Shown here one piece after another: positions 33,171 through 41,793 of a DNA stretch of 64,000 bases. The notes beneath the pieces were generated by a model. That model was given only the letters and a program-made list of their open reading frames with translations, searched no databases and was not told where the DNA came from. The position numbers and the translations under genes are program-made. Origin of the DNA: an uncultured Pseudomonas sp. (lineage in GTDB: Bacteria > Pseudomonadota > Gammaproteobacteria > Pseudomonadales > Pseudomonadaceae); NCBI GenBank assembly GCA_943912755.1, contig CALTWF010000014.1, forward strand, positions 1 to 64,000, read 5' to 3'. Position 1 is the stretch's first letter, and every line of letters begins with the position of its first letter.

Positions 33171-35111
33171 GTGAACGATATCGAGAAACTGTCTCCAGAC
33201 GTCAAGAAAGCTTTGACATTGCAACTCAAGCAGGAGCGCAGCCGCGAGGCTCACAGGCTCTGGCTTGAACAGCGCGCTGTGCAACTGGGTGTGTCAGTCG
33301 ACCAGGTGCGCACCCTTAATCCGTTGGTCCCGGTCAATACCCTGCCCGATGTCGGCGATGACCAGGACAGTCTGCTGGCGCGCGACCAGTGGCCCGTGGG
33401 GATCACTTTCACGGTGTCTCCCTGGGAGGACATGGACCTGGAGGGCGAGTTCGATCTGTACTTCGAGATCGATGGCGTGGCTGACACGAGACCTCCCGGT
33501 TTAACCGTGCTGGCTAATTTCGCACCCTTCGATCACACCGTGGATATCGGCGATGCCGTAACGGATCACGGTGTCCATAGCGTCAGGTGGTGGACCAAAG
33601 GTGGCGACAGTGGAAACGTCCAGGAAGGGCCTCCGATGGAGTTCTTCATCGATGTCCTCAACCCCAATCTGCAGCAGGAGCCGGATCCGATCCTGCTGCC
33701 CAATGACCTGCCCAACGGAGATATCACCCAGGACTACCTGGACCAGCACGGTGGTGTCACCTTCACCTTGCCGCCTTTCGCCGACCCGCGAGTGGGCGAC
33801 AAGTACTCGTTGTTCATCAACGACGTGGAGATCCTGGCCGACCTGGATGCTGTCGCCCCTTACGACGTGGTGGTGGACAAGTCGGTGTTCGCCACCTTGC
33901 CGGAAGGCTACATGACGCTGACCTACCACATCATCGACCGTTGCGGTAACCGTACCGACCGCTCGGCGCCGGAGAAGGTCATTCTGGTCAAGTTGCCTGC
34001 GCCGGTTGTCAGGGCGCCGATTGTCCCGGAAGGCGTGCTTATTACACTGGCGGATGCCCGTGACGGGGTCGAAGTGCTGCATGACTACGACACTGCCATT
34101 CAGGATGACTGGAACACGATTGACTGGCACGGAACAGAATATGATTCCTATAGGCTTCCTGTAGTCTCGCTCCTTGTGCCGTTCAAGGATATCAAGTCTC
34201 ATGGCGACTTTTATAAAGCCACCATCACTCATCAGATCAACCGCAACGGGAAAGTCTATCCTGCACCACCCACCATCGTTGACGTGGACCTGACCTTCGT
34301 CGGCCCGGAGAACCCGGACGAGCCGGAACTCATCAATCCGGATCTCGATCCGCTGACCCTGGAAAGCTCCACCCAGCTGGTCAACGAAATCGCACCGCCG
34401 GACAAAAACAACGACGCGACCATTACCCTGCCGCTGTATTCGCCGGTCAATGTGGGCGAAGTGGTCGAGGTCTTCTATGGTGCCCAGTCCGTACGGGCAG
34501 TGACGCTCACCCAGACCGAGATTGACGCAGACGAGGTCAGCGTGACGCTGACGTGGGCGATGATCGACGCAGTGGGTAACGGCACCATCGATGCCTACTA
34601 CCTGATCTACGCAGCGAGCAAACCGGAAAACGCCCAGCAGTCGCCGGTCACGCCCATCCTGGTGACCGTGCATAATCTGCCGGCCCTGCCGGTTCTTGAC
34701 TTCCCCGACCGGGACGTGTCGAAGAACATCATCAACTGCAATAACGAGCCCTGGATAAACGGTGTCAATCTCAGGATCGACTACGCCTTCGAGGAAGATG
34801 ACGAGATCATTTTCAACTGGGTACTGGATCCCACCTACCTGGCCCCGGATGACACCACCGTGCCGACCACGCCACTGGAACCGAGTCGCAGGGAGTTCCG
34901 TGACCGGATCTCGCTGAGCGAGGCCGATCTCGGGTGGATGATCTACAACGTGCCCTGGGGCGAGCACGTGTCCATGCTGACCGAGGGCACCATCGTGGTG
35001 CAGTGGAGCCTTAAGCGTGGTGAGATCACAGGCGTTTCGCCACTGCACTTCGTGCGTTACAACCGCCACAGACCCAGCTCAGGTCGGCCGGTATGTCCGG
35101 ATGACGATTGA
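33171..35111 (+). CDS. Uncharacterised 646-residue Ig-like repeat protein (paralogue 2)
   Basis: 646 residues beginning with GTG at 33171, with AAGGAG about ten bases before. A charged helical N-terminus (MNDIEKLSPDVKKALTLQLK) replaces the cysteine cluster of paralogue 1, and there is no signal peptide. Ig-like modules follow in the same order: VGDKYSLFINDVEIL, GYMTLTYHIIDRCGNRTDRS, GPENPDEPELINPDLD (shared signature), GEVVEVFYGAQSV and a last module with NNEPWINGVNLRIDY. The body is homologous to the preceding gene over nearly its full length, and a hairpin follows the stop. Function is unknown. No catalytic motif is visible; the modular beta structure suggests a binding or structural protein. 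How it would leave the cell without a signal peptide is unclear. Confidence 0.8.
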   Translation: MNDIEKLSPDVKKALTLQLKQERSREAHRLWLEQRAVQLGVSVDQVRTLNPLVPVNTLPDVGDDQDSLLARDQWPVGITFTVSPWEDMDLEGEFDLYFEIDGVADTRPPGLTVLANFAPFDHTVDIGDAVTDHGVHSVRWWTKGGDSGNVQEGPPMEFFIDVLNPNLQQEPDPILLPNDLPNGDITQDYLDQHGGVTFTLPPFADPRVGDKYSLFINDVEILADLDAVAPYDVVVDKSVFATLPEGYMTLTYHIIDRCGNRTDRSAPEKVILVKLPAPVVRAPIVPEGVLITLADARDGVEVLHDYDTAIQDDWNTIDWHGTEYDSYRLPVVSLLVPFKDIKSHGDFYKATITHQINRNGKVYPAPPTIVDVDLTFVGPENPDEPELINPDLDPLTLESSTQLVNEIAPPDKNNDATITLPLYSPVNVGEVVEVFYGAQSVRAVTLTQTEIDADEVSVTLTWAMIDAVGNGTIDAYYLIYAASKPENAQQSPVTPILVTVHNLPALPVLDFPDRDVSKNIINCNNEPWINGVNLRIDYAFEEDDEIIFNWVLDPTYLAPDDTTVPTTPLEPSRREFRDRISLSEADLGWMIYNVPWGEHVSMLTEGTIVVQWSLKRGEITGVSPLHFVRYNRHRPSSGRPVCPDDD

Positions 35112-35119
35112 GTGAGAGG

Positions 35120-35149
35120 AATGACCCGGAACCTGTGTTCCGGGTCATT
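35120..35149 (+). terminator. Hairpin after the second Ig-like gene
   Basis: Perfect 13-bp stem AATGACCCGGAAC / GTTCCGGGTCATT with a four-base loop, nine bases after the stop codon. There is no strong T-run after it, so termination may be partial. Confidence 0.75.
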
Positions 35150-35206
35150 GCCAAGGGGATGCCAGCCTTCGCAGATGCTTATTCTTACTGGCTCTGTGGA
35201 ATATTC

Positions 35207-35223
35207 CTACAGACCTTCTGTAG
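35207..35223 (+). other. Small hairpin in the autotransporter leader
   Basis: CTACAGA-cct-TCTGTAG, a perfect 7-bp stem about 100 bases before the autotransporter ATG. It may be an operator or part of the leader. No copy of the 20-bp dyad is present here. Confidence 0.4.
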
Positions 35224-35325
35224 GCCAATCAATAGTCTACGTTTCCGAAAAAATGGATGTCGCCTCGGAAGTTCTCGTCCGCTGTTCGATGAGGTTTTCA
35301 GATAATCAACGTAGGTAATTATTTT

Positions 35326-37581
35326 ATGGCTACTCAAGTTCGTATGTCTGGACGACGCATATTCCGTGTCGCTCCCCTTGCATTGATAATTCCCCTTGTA
35401 TTGCATAGTCAATCCGCTACTGCTGTATTACTTGATGGTGTTAGCCTGGACATCGATGCGAGTACGCCGCTCGATACCTACAGATTGCAAAACTCCGCTA
35501 CGTTGAATGGCCAGAATGCCAATACCGACGTCATTATTGCGATAGCCGGATCCACTGTTAATTTGACCGGCGGTTCGGTTACACACACCGGACCGGCCAA
35601 TTCGTCCGACGGTGCCCTCAATGTCAGTGGCTCCACGCTCAATCTGACGGGTACCCAGATCACCAGCGTCAATGGACGTGGATTGGTGATTGCCTCCAAC
35701 AGTGGCAATGGCTCCCAGGCCCTGGTCACCGACAGCGTCGTCAGCGGCGGGACCATGGGGGCTTCGGTTACTCCTGAAAGCACCTTGAACCTGGTCAATA
35801 CCAGCCTGACCGCGACCAATGCGGACGGGTTCGGCCTGCGCAGCTTCTCCGGCACCATCAACGTCCTGGGCGGGAGCATCACCGGTGCCACGGGCATCAG
35901 CATCACTCGCCTCGGCACCGGCGACGTGGGCGCCCTGGTCCTTGACGGTACCCAGGTCACGGCCAATACCGGTCCGGCCATCGAAGTGATCAATGCCTCT
36001 TCTTCCAGCATTGACATCCTCAACGGCACCACCCTCACCACCGGCAACGGCATCCTCATCGATGTGCGAGGTGGCTCCACGGCCAACGTGACCGTCGCGC
36101 AGAGCGCCCTGACCGGCAACATCAACGTCTCCGACACCAGTACCGGCACCTTCGATTTCGACCAGGCGAGCATGACCGGCGACCTGATCGTCGCCAGTGG
36201 CGGTACCGCCGACCTGGGCCTGAGCAACAGCTCGCAGTTCACCGGGCGCATGGAAAACGTGCGTGACGTCAGCATCGACAGCACCTCGCACTGGATGATG
36301 ACCGGCGACAGCAACGTCACCAACCTGAACATGGATGGCGGCCGCGTCACCATGGGCGATACCGATTCCTTCTACACCCTCGACCTCGAAACCCTGGCCG
36401 GCAGCGGCACCTTTGTCATGGGTTCGAACTTCGCCACCAATGCCACCGACTTCATCAATGTCAACGGCCAGGCCACCGGCGACTTCGACCTGCTGATCAG
36501 CGCCAGCGGTACCGACCCGGCGGCCGGCGTGCCGTTGCAGGTGGTGCACACCGGCGGTGGCGGCGCGCAGTTCAGCCTGCTGGGCGGCTCGGTGGACCTC
36601 GGCGCCTACTCCTACAAGCTGAAACAGGAAGGCGACGACTGGTTCCTCGATCCGGAAACCCGTGAAATCAGCCCCGGCACCAAGACCGTCATGGCCCTCG
36701 CCGGCACCGCGCCGACCGTGTTCTACGGTGAGCTGACCACCCTGCGCACGCGCATGGGCGAACTGCGCTACAGCGACGGGCGTACCGCCGGTATCTGGGT
36801 GCGCGCCCACAGCAACCAGTACAACGTCGCCAATGCCTCGTCCGGTGTGGGCTATACCCAGAACCAGCAAGGCATGTCCTTCGGTGCGGACATGGCCGTG
36901 GGCGACAGCCAATGGCTGATCGGCGCCCTGGCCGGCTACAGCAAGTCCGACCTGAACCTGAGCCACGGCTCCAGCGGCACCATCGACAGCTACTACGTCG
37001 GTGGCTATGCCACCTGGCTGGACGCGGCGAGCGGCTACTACGTCGACACCGTGATCAAGTACAACCGCTACCAGAACGACGCCAAGGTTGGCCTGAGCGA
37101 CGGTACCCGGGCCAAGGGCGACTACGACAACCACGGTATCGGTGGTTCGGTGGAAGTGGGCCGGCATATCAAGCTGGAGAACGACTACTTCATCGAGCCG
37201 TTCGCGCAGATTGCCGGCACCGTGATCCAGTCCAAGGACTACCGCTTCAGCAACGACATGGAAGCCGACAGCGGTGCCACCCGCTCCCTGCTCGGCAAGG
37301 TCGGCGCTACCGTCGGCAAGACCATTCATCTGGACGAAGGGCGCATTGTCCAGCCGTACCTGAAGGCCGCGATGGCCCATGAGTTCGCCAACAACAGCAC
37401 GGTCAAGGTCAACGAAAACAGCTTCAGCAACGACCTGTCCGGCTCCCGTGGCGAACTGGGTGCCGGTGTCGCGCTGTCGCTGTCGAAGGACTTCCAGGTG
37501 CATGCCGACTTCGAGTACAGCCACGGCAAGAACATCGAAATGCCGTACAGCATGAACGTAGGACTTCGCTACCTCTGGTAA
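35326..37581 (+). CDS. Type Va autotransporter with beta-helical passenger
   Basis: 751 residues. A signal peptide (about 1-33) is followed by a passenger (about 35-470) made of short repeats rich in Asn, Thr, Ser and Gly (for example NLTGGSVTHTGPANSSDGAL), typical of a right-handed beta-helix of the pertactin kind. A C-terminal translocator barrel (about 490-751) ends with MNVGLRYLW, the aromatic end needed for barrel insertion. It would display or release the passenger at the cell surface, most likely as an adhesin. No protease triad was seen. It stands last in the accessory block after the two Ig-like genes, with its own leader and a strong terminator. Confidence 0.88.
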   Translation: MATQVRMSGRRIFRVAPLALIIPLVLHSQSATAVLLDGVSLDIDASTPLDTYRLQNSATLNGQNANTDVIIAIAGSTVNLTGGSVTHTGPANSSDGALNVSGSTLNLTGTQITSVNGRGLVIASNSGNGSQALVTDSVVSGGTMGASVTPESTLNLVNTSLTATNADGFGLRSFSGTINVLGGSITGATGISITRLGTGDVGALVLDGTQVTANTGPAIEVINASSSSIDILNGTTLTTGNGILIDVRGGSTANVTVAQSALTGNINVSDTSTGTFDFDQASMTGDLIVASGGTADLGLSNSSQFTGRMENVRDVSIDSTSHWMMTGDSNVTNLNMDGGRVTMGDTDSFYTLDLETLAGSGTFVMGSNFATNATDFINVNGQATGDFDLLISASGTDPAAGVPLQVVHTGGGGAQFSLLGGSVDLGAYSYKLKQEGDDWFLDPETREISPGTKTVMALAGTAPTVFYGELTTLRTRMGELRYSDGRTAGIWVRAHSNQYNVANASSGVGYTQNQQGMSFGADMAVGDSQWLIGALAGYSKSDLNLSHGSSGTIDSYYVGGYATWLDAASGYYVDTVIKYNRYQNDAKVGLSDGTRAKGDYDNHGIGGSVEVGRHIKLENDYFIEPFAQIAGTVIQSKDYRFSNDMEADSGATRSLLGKVGATVGKTIHLDEGRIVQPYLKAAMAHEFANNSTVKVNENSFSNDLSGSRGELGAGVALSLSKDFQVHADFEYSHGKNIEMPYSMNVGLRYLW

Positions 37582-37620
37582 GCGAAGCGGATGGGGGCAG
37601 CATGGAATGGCTGCATTGTG

Positions 37621-37648
37621 GCCCGGGTCGATGACCCGGGCTTTTTTT
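37621..37648 (+). terminator. Intrinsic terminator of the autotransporter gene
   Basis: GCCCGGGTC-gat-GACCCGGGC followed by TTTTTTT. The T-run overlaps the stop codon of the convergent AbrB-family gene. Confidence 0.95.
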
Positions 37649-38696
37649 ATGGCTCGGCGGAAGGGCGCGAGGGTTGGCTGTCCCAGTGACGGAACAGCGG
37701 CTCGGCGAGAAACAGCACGAACAGCAGGCGCATCATCTGCAGAGCCGTCACCAGCGGTACCGAGAGTTGCAGGGTTTCCGCGGTCAGGCTCATTTCGGCG
37801 ATACCGCCGGGCATCATGCCCAGGGTCAGCGAACGCAGGTCAAGGCGGGTAGCCGCGCTCAAGGCCAGGGCGGCCAGGGCGGCGATCAGCATGGTCAGCG
37901 CCGTGGCCGCCAGGGTGCGGGCGAGGAACGACGGCGCGCGGCGGAAGAAGGCGCGGTTGAAGTGGCAACCCAGGCCGCTGCCGATCAGCCACTGGCCGAT
38001 CTGGCTGGCACCGTCCGGCATGCCCAGGTGCAGGTTCCAGCCGACGCTGGCGACCGCCGCCACCAGCAACGGGCCGAACAACCACGGATTGGGTTGCTTC
38101 AGGCGTTGCCAGATCCACGCCACCAGGGCGCCAACCGGCAGCAACAGCGCCAGCCAGCCCCAGTTCACCGTGCCTGTATGGGAAATCGGTACGCCGTCCC
38201 CCAGCAGGTACTTGAACGCCGCCGGCACGCACAGCACTACCACCAGCACCCGCAGGCTCTGCCCCGCCGCCACGCGGCCGAGGTTGGCGCCATTGCGCGC
38301 GCCGAGGTTGACCATCTCCCCGGAGCCGCCCGGCATGCTGGAGAAGAACGCGGTGGCGCGGTCCTCGCCGGTGCGCCGCAGCAGCCACACGCCGACCACG
38401 CTGGACAGGCTGGTGATCAGCGCGCCGAAGAAGATCAGGCCGAAATGGCTGGCGACCTGTTCGGCGACATGCGGGGTGAAATGCAGGCCGATGCCGATGC
38501 CGACGATCCATTGCCCGCATTTTCGCCCGCCGGGAATCTCGGCGAGCTGCCAGGGGGTCAGGCAGCGCACCAGGATGATCGCCAGCAGCGAACCGACCAT
38601 GAACGGCAACGGCCAGCCGATGGCGCTGGCCGCGAACCCGCCGGCCAGGCCGACCAGCGGGGTTGCCCACCATTGCCTGATGGAGACCTCAGACAT
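37647..38696 (-). CDS. AbrB-family (PF05145-type) membrane protein of the tct locus
   Basis: 349 residues with about ten hydrophobic helices (GGFAASAIGWPLPFMVGSLL at the start). The internal duplication is visible in the repeated GxMPGGxxEM (SSMPGGSGEMVNLGARNG and LGMMPGGIAEMSLTAETL). This family is often misnamed a transcriptional regulator or ammonia monooxygenase. It is a membrane protein, probably a transporter. Its ATG overlaps the end of tctA by eight bases, so it belongs to the tct operon, as does the gene at the same place in P. aeruginosa (PA0751, from memory). Confidence 0.82.
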   Translation of the reverse strand: MSEVSIRQWWATPLVGLAGGFAASAIGWPLPFMVGSLLAIILVRCLTPWQLAEIPGGRKCGQWIVGIGIGLHFTPHVAEQVASHFGLIFFGALITSLSSVVGVWLLRRTGEDRATAFFSSMPGGSGEMVNLGARNGANLGRVAAGQSLRVLVVVLCVPAAFKYLLGDGVPISHTGTVNWGWLALLLPVGALVAWIWQRLKQPNPWLFGPLLVAAVASVGWNLHLGMPDGASQIGQWLIGSGLGCHFNRAFFRRAPSFLARTLAATALTMLIAALAALALSAATRLDLRSLTLGMMPGGIAEMSLTAETLQLSVPLVTALQMMRLLFVLFLAEPLFRHWDSQPSRPSAEP

Positions 38697-40203
38697 TGGC
38701 CATGGCGCGGCGTTGCTGGACGCGACGGCGCCAGATGCGCAGCAGCGGCAGGGCCAGCATCAGCCCGGTGAGCACCCACACGCTCAGGCTGATCGGGCTC
38801 GACCAGAGGATGCCCAGCTCGCCGTTGGAGATCGACAGGGCGCGGCGCAGGTTCTGTTCCATCAGCCCGCCGAGGATGAAGCCGAGCAGGATCGGCGACA
38901 GCGGGAAGTCCAGCTTGCGCAGGATGTAGCCCATGATGCCGATGCCGACCATCAGGAACAGGTCGAAGGTGGTGGCATGCACGGCGTACACGCCGATCCC
39001 GGTGATGATGGCGATCACCGGCACCAGGGCCCAGTTCGGTACGGCGAGGATGCGGGTGAAGATGCGGATCATCGGGATGTTCAGGATCACCAGCATGATG
39101 TTGGCGATGAACAGCGAGGCGATCAGGCCCCAGACGATGTCCGGTTGCTGTTCGAACAGCAGCGGGCCGGGGGTGATGTTGTACAGGGTCAGGGCGCCGA
39201 TCATCACCGCGGTGGTGCCGGAGCCTGGTACGCCGAGGGTCAGCATCGGTACCAGGGCGCCGCAGCAGGAGGCGCCGATGGCGGTTTCCGGGGCGGCCAG
39301 GCCGCGGGCGTCGCCCTTGCCGAACTTGCCGCCGGCACCGGCGAGGCGCTTCTCGGTCATGTAGGCCACGGCACTGGCCAGGGTCGCGCCGGCGCCGGGC
39401 AGTACGCCCATGATGAAGCCGAGCAGGCCGCAACGGATGTTGACGACGAACACCGAGGCCGCTTCCTTCAGGTTGAACAGCATGCGCCCGGTGGCTTTCA
39501 CCGCCTCGTGGCCGTGGTGGGTCTTCTCCAGCAGCAGGAGGATCTCGCTGATGGAGAACAGGCCCAGCACCAGCACGACGAACTGGATGCCGTCGGCCAG
39601 GTGCACGCTGTCACCGGTGAAGCGGTACACGCCGCTGTTGGCGTCGATGCCGACGCTGGACAGGAACAGGCCGATCAGGGCGGCGATGAAGGTCTTCAGC
39701 GGTTTGTCGCCGGCCATGCCGCCGAGGGCGACGATGGCGAACACCATCAGCACGAAGTACTCCGCCGGGCCGAAGGCGATCGCCCATTTCGCCAGCAGCG
39801 GGGCGAACAGGACCATGCCGCAGGTGGCGATGAAGGCGCCGATGAACGAGCTCCAGGCCGACAGCGACAGGGCCACGCCGGCCAGGCCCTGGCGGGCCAT
39901 GGGGTAGCCGTCGAGGGTGGTCATGACGGTGGAGGCTTCGCCGGGGATGTTGAGCAGGATCGAGCTGATCCGCCCGCCGTACTCGCAGCCCAGGTACACC
40001 GCAGCCAGCAGGATCAGTGCCGACTCCGGTGGCAGGCCGAGGGCGAAGGCGATGGGGATGAGCAGGGCCACGCCGTTGATCGGGCCCAGGCCCGGGAGCA
40101 GGCCGACCACGGTGCCGATCAGGGTGCCGGTGAGGGCGGTGACCAGGTTGTACGGGCTGAGGGCCACGCCGAAGCCCTGGCCGAGATAACTCAAGGTATC
40201 CAT
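38689..40203 (-). CDS. tctA: Tripartite tricarboxylate transporter, large membrane subunit
   Basis: 504 residues from the ATG at 40203 (GGAGAA upstream). About 12 membrane helices, with the TctA signatures GTLIGTVVGLLPGLGPINGV and, in the repeat half, GFIMGVLPGAGATLASAVAY. It forms the channel for citrate and other tricarboxylates delivered by TctC. It directly follows tctB, and its 3' end overlaps the AbrB-family gene. Confidence 0.95.
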   Translation of the reverse strand: MDTLSYLGQGFGVALSPYNLVTALTGTLIGTVVGLLPGLGPINGVALLIPIAFALGLPPESALILLAAVYLGCEYGGRISSILLNIPGEASTVMTTLDGYPMARQGLAGVALSLSAWSSFIGAFIATCGMVLFAPLLAKWAIAFGPAEYFVLMVFAIVALGGMAGDKPLKTFIAALIGLFLSSVGIDANSGVYRFTGDSVHLADGIQFVVLVLGLFSISEILLLLEKTHHGHEAVKATGRMLFNLKEAASVFVVNIRCGLLGFIMGVLPGAGATLASAVAYMTEKRLAGAGGKFGKGDARGLAAPETAIGASCCGALVPMLTLGVPGSGTTAVMIGALTLYNITPGPLLFEQQPDIVWGLIASLFIANIMLVILNIPMIRIFTRILAVPNWALVPVIAIITGIGVYAVHATTFDLFLMVGIGIMGYILRKLDFPLSPILLGFILGGLMEQNLRRALSISNGELGILWSSPISLSVWVLTGLMLALPLLRIWRRRVQQRRAMANV

Positions 40204-40204
40204 A

Positions 40205-40663
40205 TCAATTCTCCAGGACGTCGAGCAGGCCGAGGGGCAGTGGCACATCCATCACGCGGTCGAACAGCACGTACAGGAGGATGCTCATGCCGCCCACGAT
40301 GATCACGCTGTGCAGCCAGCGGCCGCCGTACAGGCGGGCCATGGGTACGCCGATGAGGATGCTGCTGACGATGAAGCCGAGGGTTTCGAAGGTCGCGGCG
40401 AACACCAGCAGCAGGGCGACGCAGATGCCGATCTTGTTCAGGGTCTCGCGGTCCAGCTCCGGCTCGTCGTCGCCGCGCACGATGGGCGTCGGGCGGAAGG
40501 CCAGGTAGAGCAGGGCCAGGCCCATCAGGCCGAGCATCAGCAGGGGATAGGCGCGCGGGCCCACCGGTTCATAGGAAAACGCCGCCTGGTAGGGCAGGGC
40601 CATGACGGCCAGGGCGATGCACGCCGCTAGCAGGACCAGGGCGAAGATGCGTTGCAGGATCAT
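40205..40663 (-). CDS. tctB: Tripartite tricarboxylate transporter, small membrane subunit
   Basis: 152 residues with four predicted helices, the size and layout of TctB. GPRAYPLLMLGLMGLALLYL in the first half is typical. The stop is a single base before the tctA start codon, so the two are translationally coupled. A REP pair separates it from tctC, which may allow more binding protein than membrane subunits to be made. Confidence 0.92.
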   Translation of the reverse strand: MILQRIFALVLLAACIALAVMALPYQAAFSYEPVGPRAYPLLMLGLMGLALLYLAFRPTPIVRGDDEPELDRETLNKIGICVALLLVFAATFETLGFIVSSILIGVPMARLYGGRWLHSVIIVGGMSILLYVLFDRVMDVPLPLGLLDVLEN

Positions 40664-40697
40664 CAGGAAGTCCTCGTGCAGAGGGGGATTTCAGTGA

Positions 40698-40774
40698 GGG
40701 CCTCATCGCCGGCAAGCCGGCTCCCACAGGGTTGGCATGCACCGTTCCCTGTGGGAGCTGGCTTGCCAGCGATC
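40698..40774. repeat. Inverted pair of REP elements within the tct operon
   Basis: CATCGCCGGCAAGCCGGCTC on the left and GAGCTGGCTTGCCAGCGAT on the right, between tctC and tctB. Such intercistronic stems often stabilise the upstream message. Confidence 0.85.
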
Positions 40775-40777
40775 GGG

Positions 40778-41758
40778 TTACTGGATCAGGCCGAATTCCC
40801 GGGCCAGCGACTTGTAGTCGGCGACCTGCTTCTTGACGTAGGCGTCCAGCTCGTCGCCGGTCATGGCGAACGGGAACAGCTCGCGCTGGTCACGCAGCTT
40901 GGCGAACTCTTCCGAGGCCAGCAGTTTGTCGAACGAGTCCTTCCACCAGGCGTATTCCTCGTCGCTGACCTTCGGCCCGAGGTAGAAGCCGCGCACCACC
41001 GGCCAGACGATGTCGTAGCCCTGCTCCTTGGCGGTGGGGATGTCCTTCATTTCCGGCTCGTCCAGGCGCTTGTCGGAGAACACCGCGAGCAGGCGCATGT
41101 CGCCGCTCTGGATGTGCGGCATGGAGTCGGAGATGTCGGTACTGCCAACCTGGATATGCCCGCCGAGCAGGGCGGTGGCGATTTCGCCGCCGCCTTCCAG
41201 GGCAACGTAGCGCAGGTCGCGCGGGTTGATCCCGGCGGCCTTGGCGATCAGCGCGGTCTGCATCCAGTCCTGGCTGCCGACGGTGCCGCCGGAGCCGATC
41301 ACCACCTTGCTCGGGTCTTTCTTCAGGGCCGCGACCAGGTCGTCGAGGGTTTTGTAGGGCGAGTCCTTCTTCACTGCAATGGCACCGTAGCTGGTGCCGA
41401 CCGCCGCCAGCCAGCGCACGGCGTTTTCGTCGAAGCGGCCGAACTTGCCCTGGGCCAGGTTCAGCAGCGAGCCGCTGGACCAGGCCACCAGGGTCCCGGC
41501 GTCGGCCGGGCGCTGGGCAACCACGGCGTTGTAGGCCACCGCGCCGACACCGCCGGGCATGTAGGTGACGCGCATGGGCTTGCTGAGGATCTTCTCGTTG
41601 ACCAGGGCGCTTTGCACCAGCTTGCAGGTCAGGTCGAAGCCACCGCCCGGCGAGGCCGGGGCGATGCATTCAGGGCGTTTCGGTTCGGCGGCCAGGACCT
41701 GGCCGGCCAGCAGCAGGCAGCCGGTGGCAAGGGCGATGCGGCGCAGTGAAAAGGTCAT
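40778..41758 (-). CDS. tctC: Tricarboxylate-binding periplasmic protein
   Basis: 326 residues, with a signal peptide ending at VLAAEP. The TctC/BugE-type fold includes CIAPASPGGGFDLTCKLVQ (substrate loop 1) and VVIGSGGTVGSQDW (loop 2). It binds citrate-like substrates in the periplasm and delivers them to TctAB. It lies between the porin gene and the membrane subunits. Confidence 0.93.
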   Translation of the reverse strand: MTFSLRRIALATGCLLLAGQVLAAEPKRPECIAPASPGGGFDLTCKLVQSALVNEKILSKPMRVTYMPGGVGAVAYNAVVAQRPADAGTLVAWSSGSLLNLAQGKFGRFDENAVRWLAAVGTSYGAIAVKKDSPYKTLDDLVAALKKDPSKVVIGSGGTVGSQDWMQTALIAKAAGINPRDLRYVALEGGGEIATALLGGHIQVGSTDISDSMPHIQSGDMRLLAVFSDKRLDEPEMKDIPTAKEQGYDIVWPVVRGFYLGPKVSDEEYAWWKDSFDKLLASEEFAKLRDQRELFPFAMTGDELDAYVKKQVADYKSLAREFGLIQ

Positions 41759-41793
41759 CTTCAGTCTCCGTAGCTTTAGTTGTTATAGGCGGA

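Noticed and set aside
35428..37524. Open frame of 698 codons on the minus strand
   Set aside because: Antisense to the autotransporter, whose signal peptide and barrel end are unmistakable.
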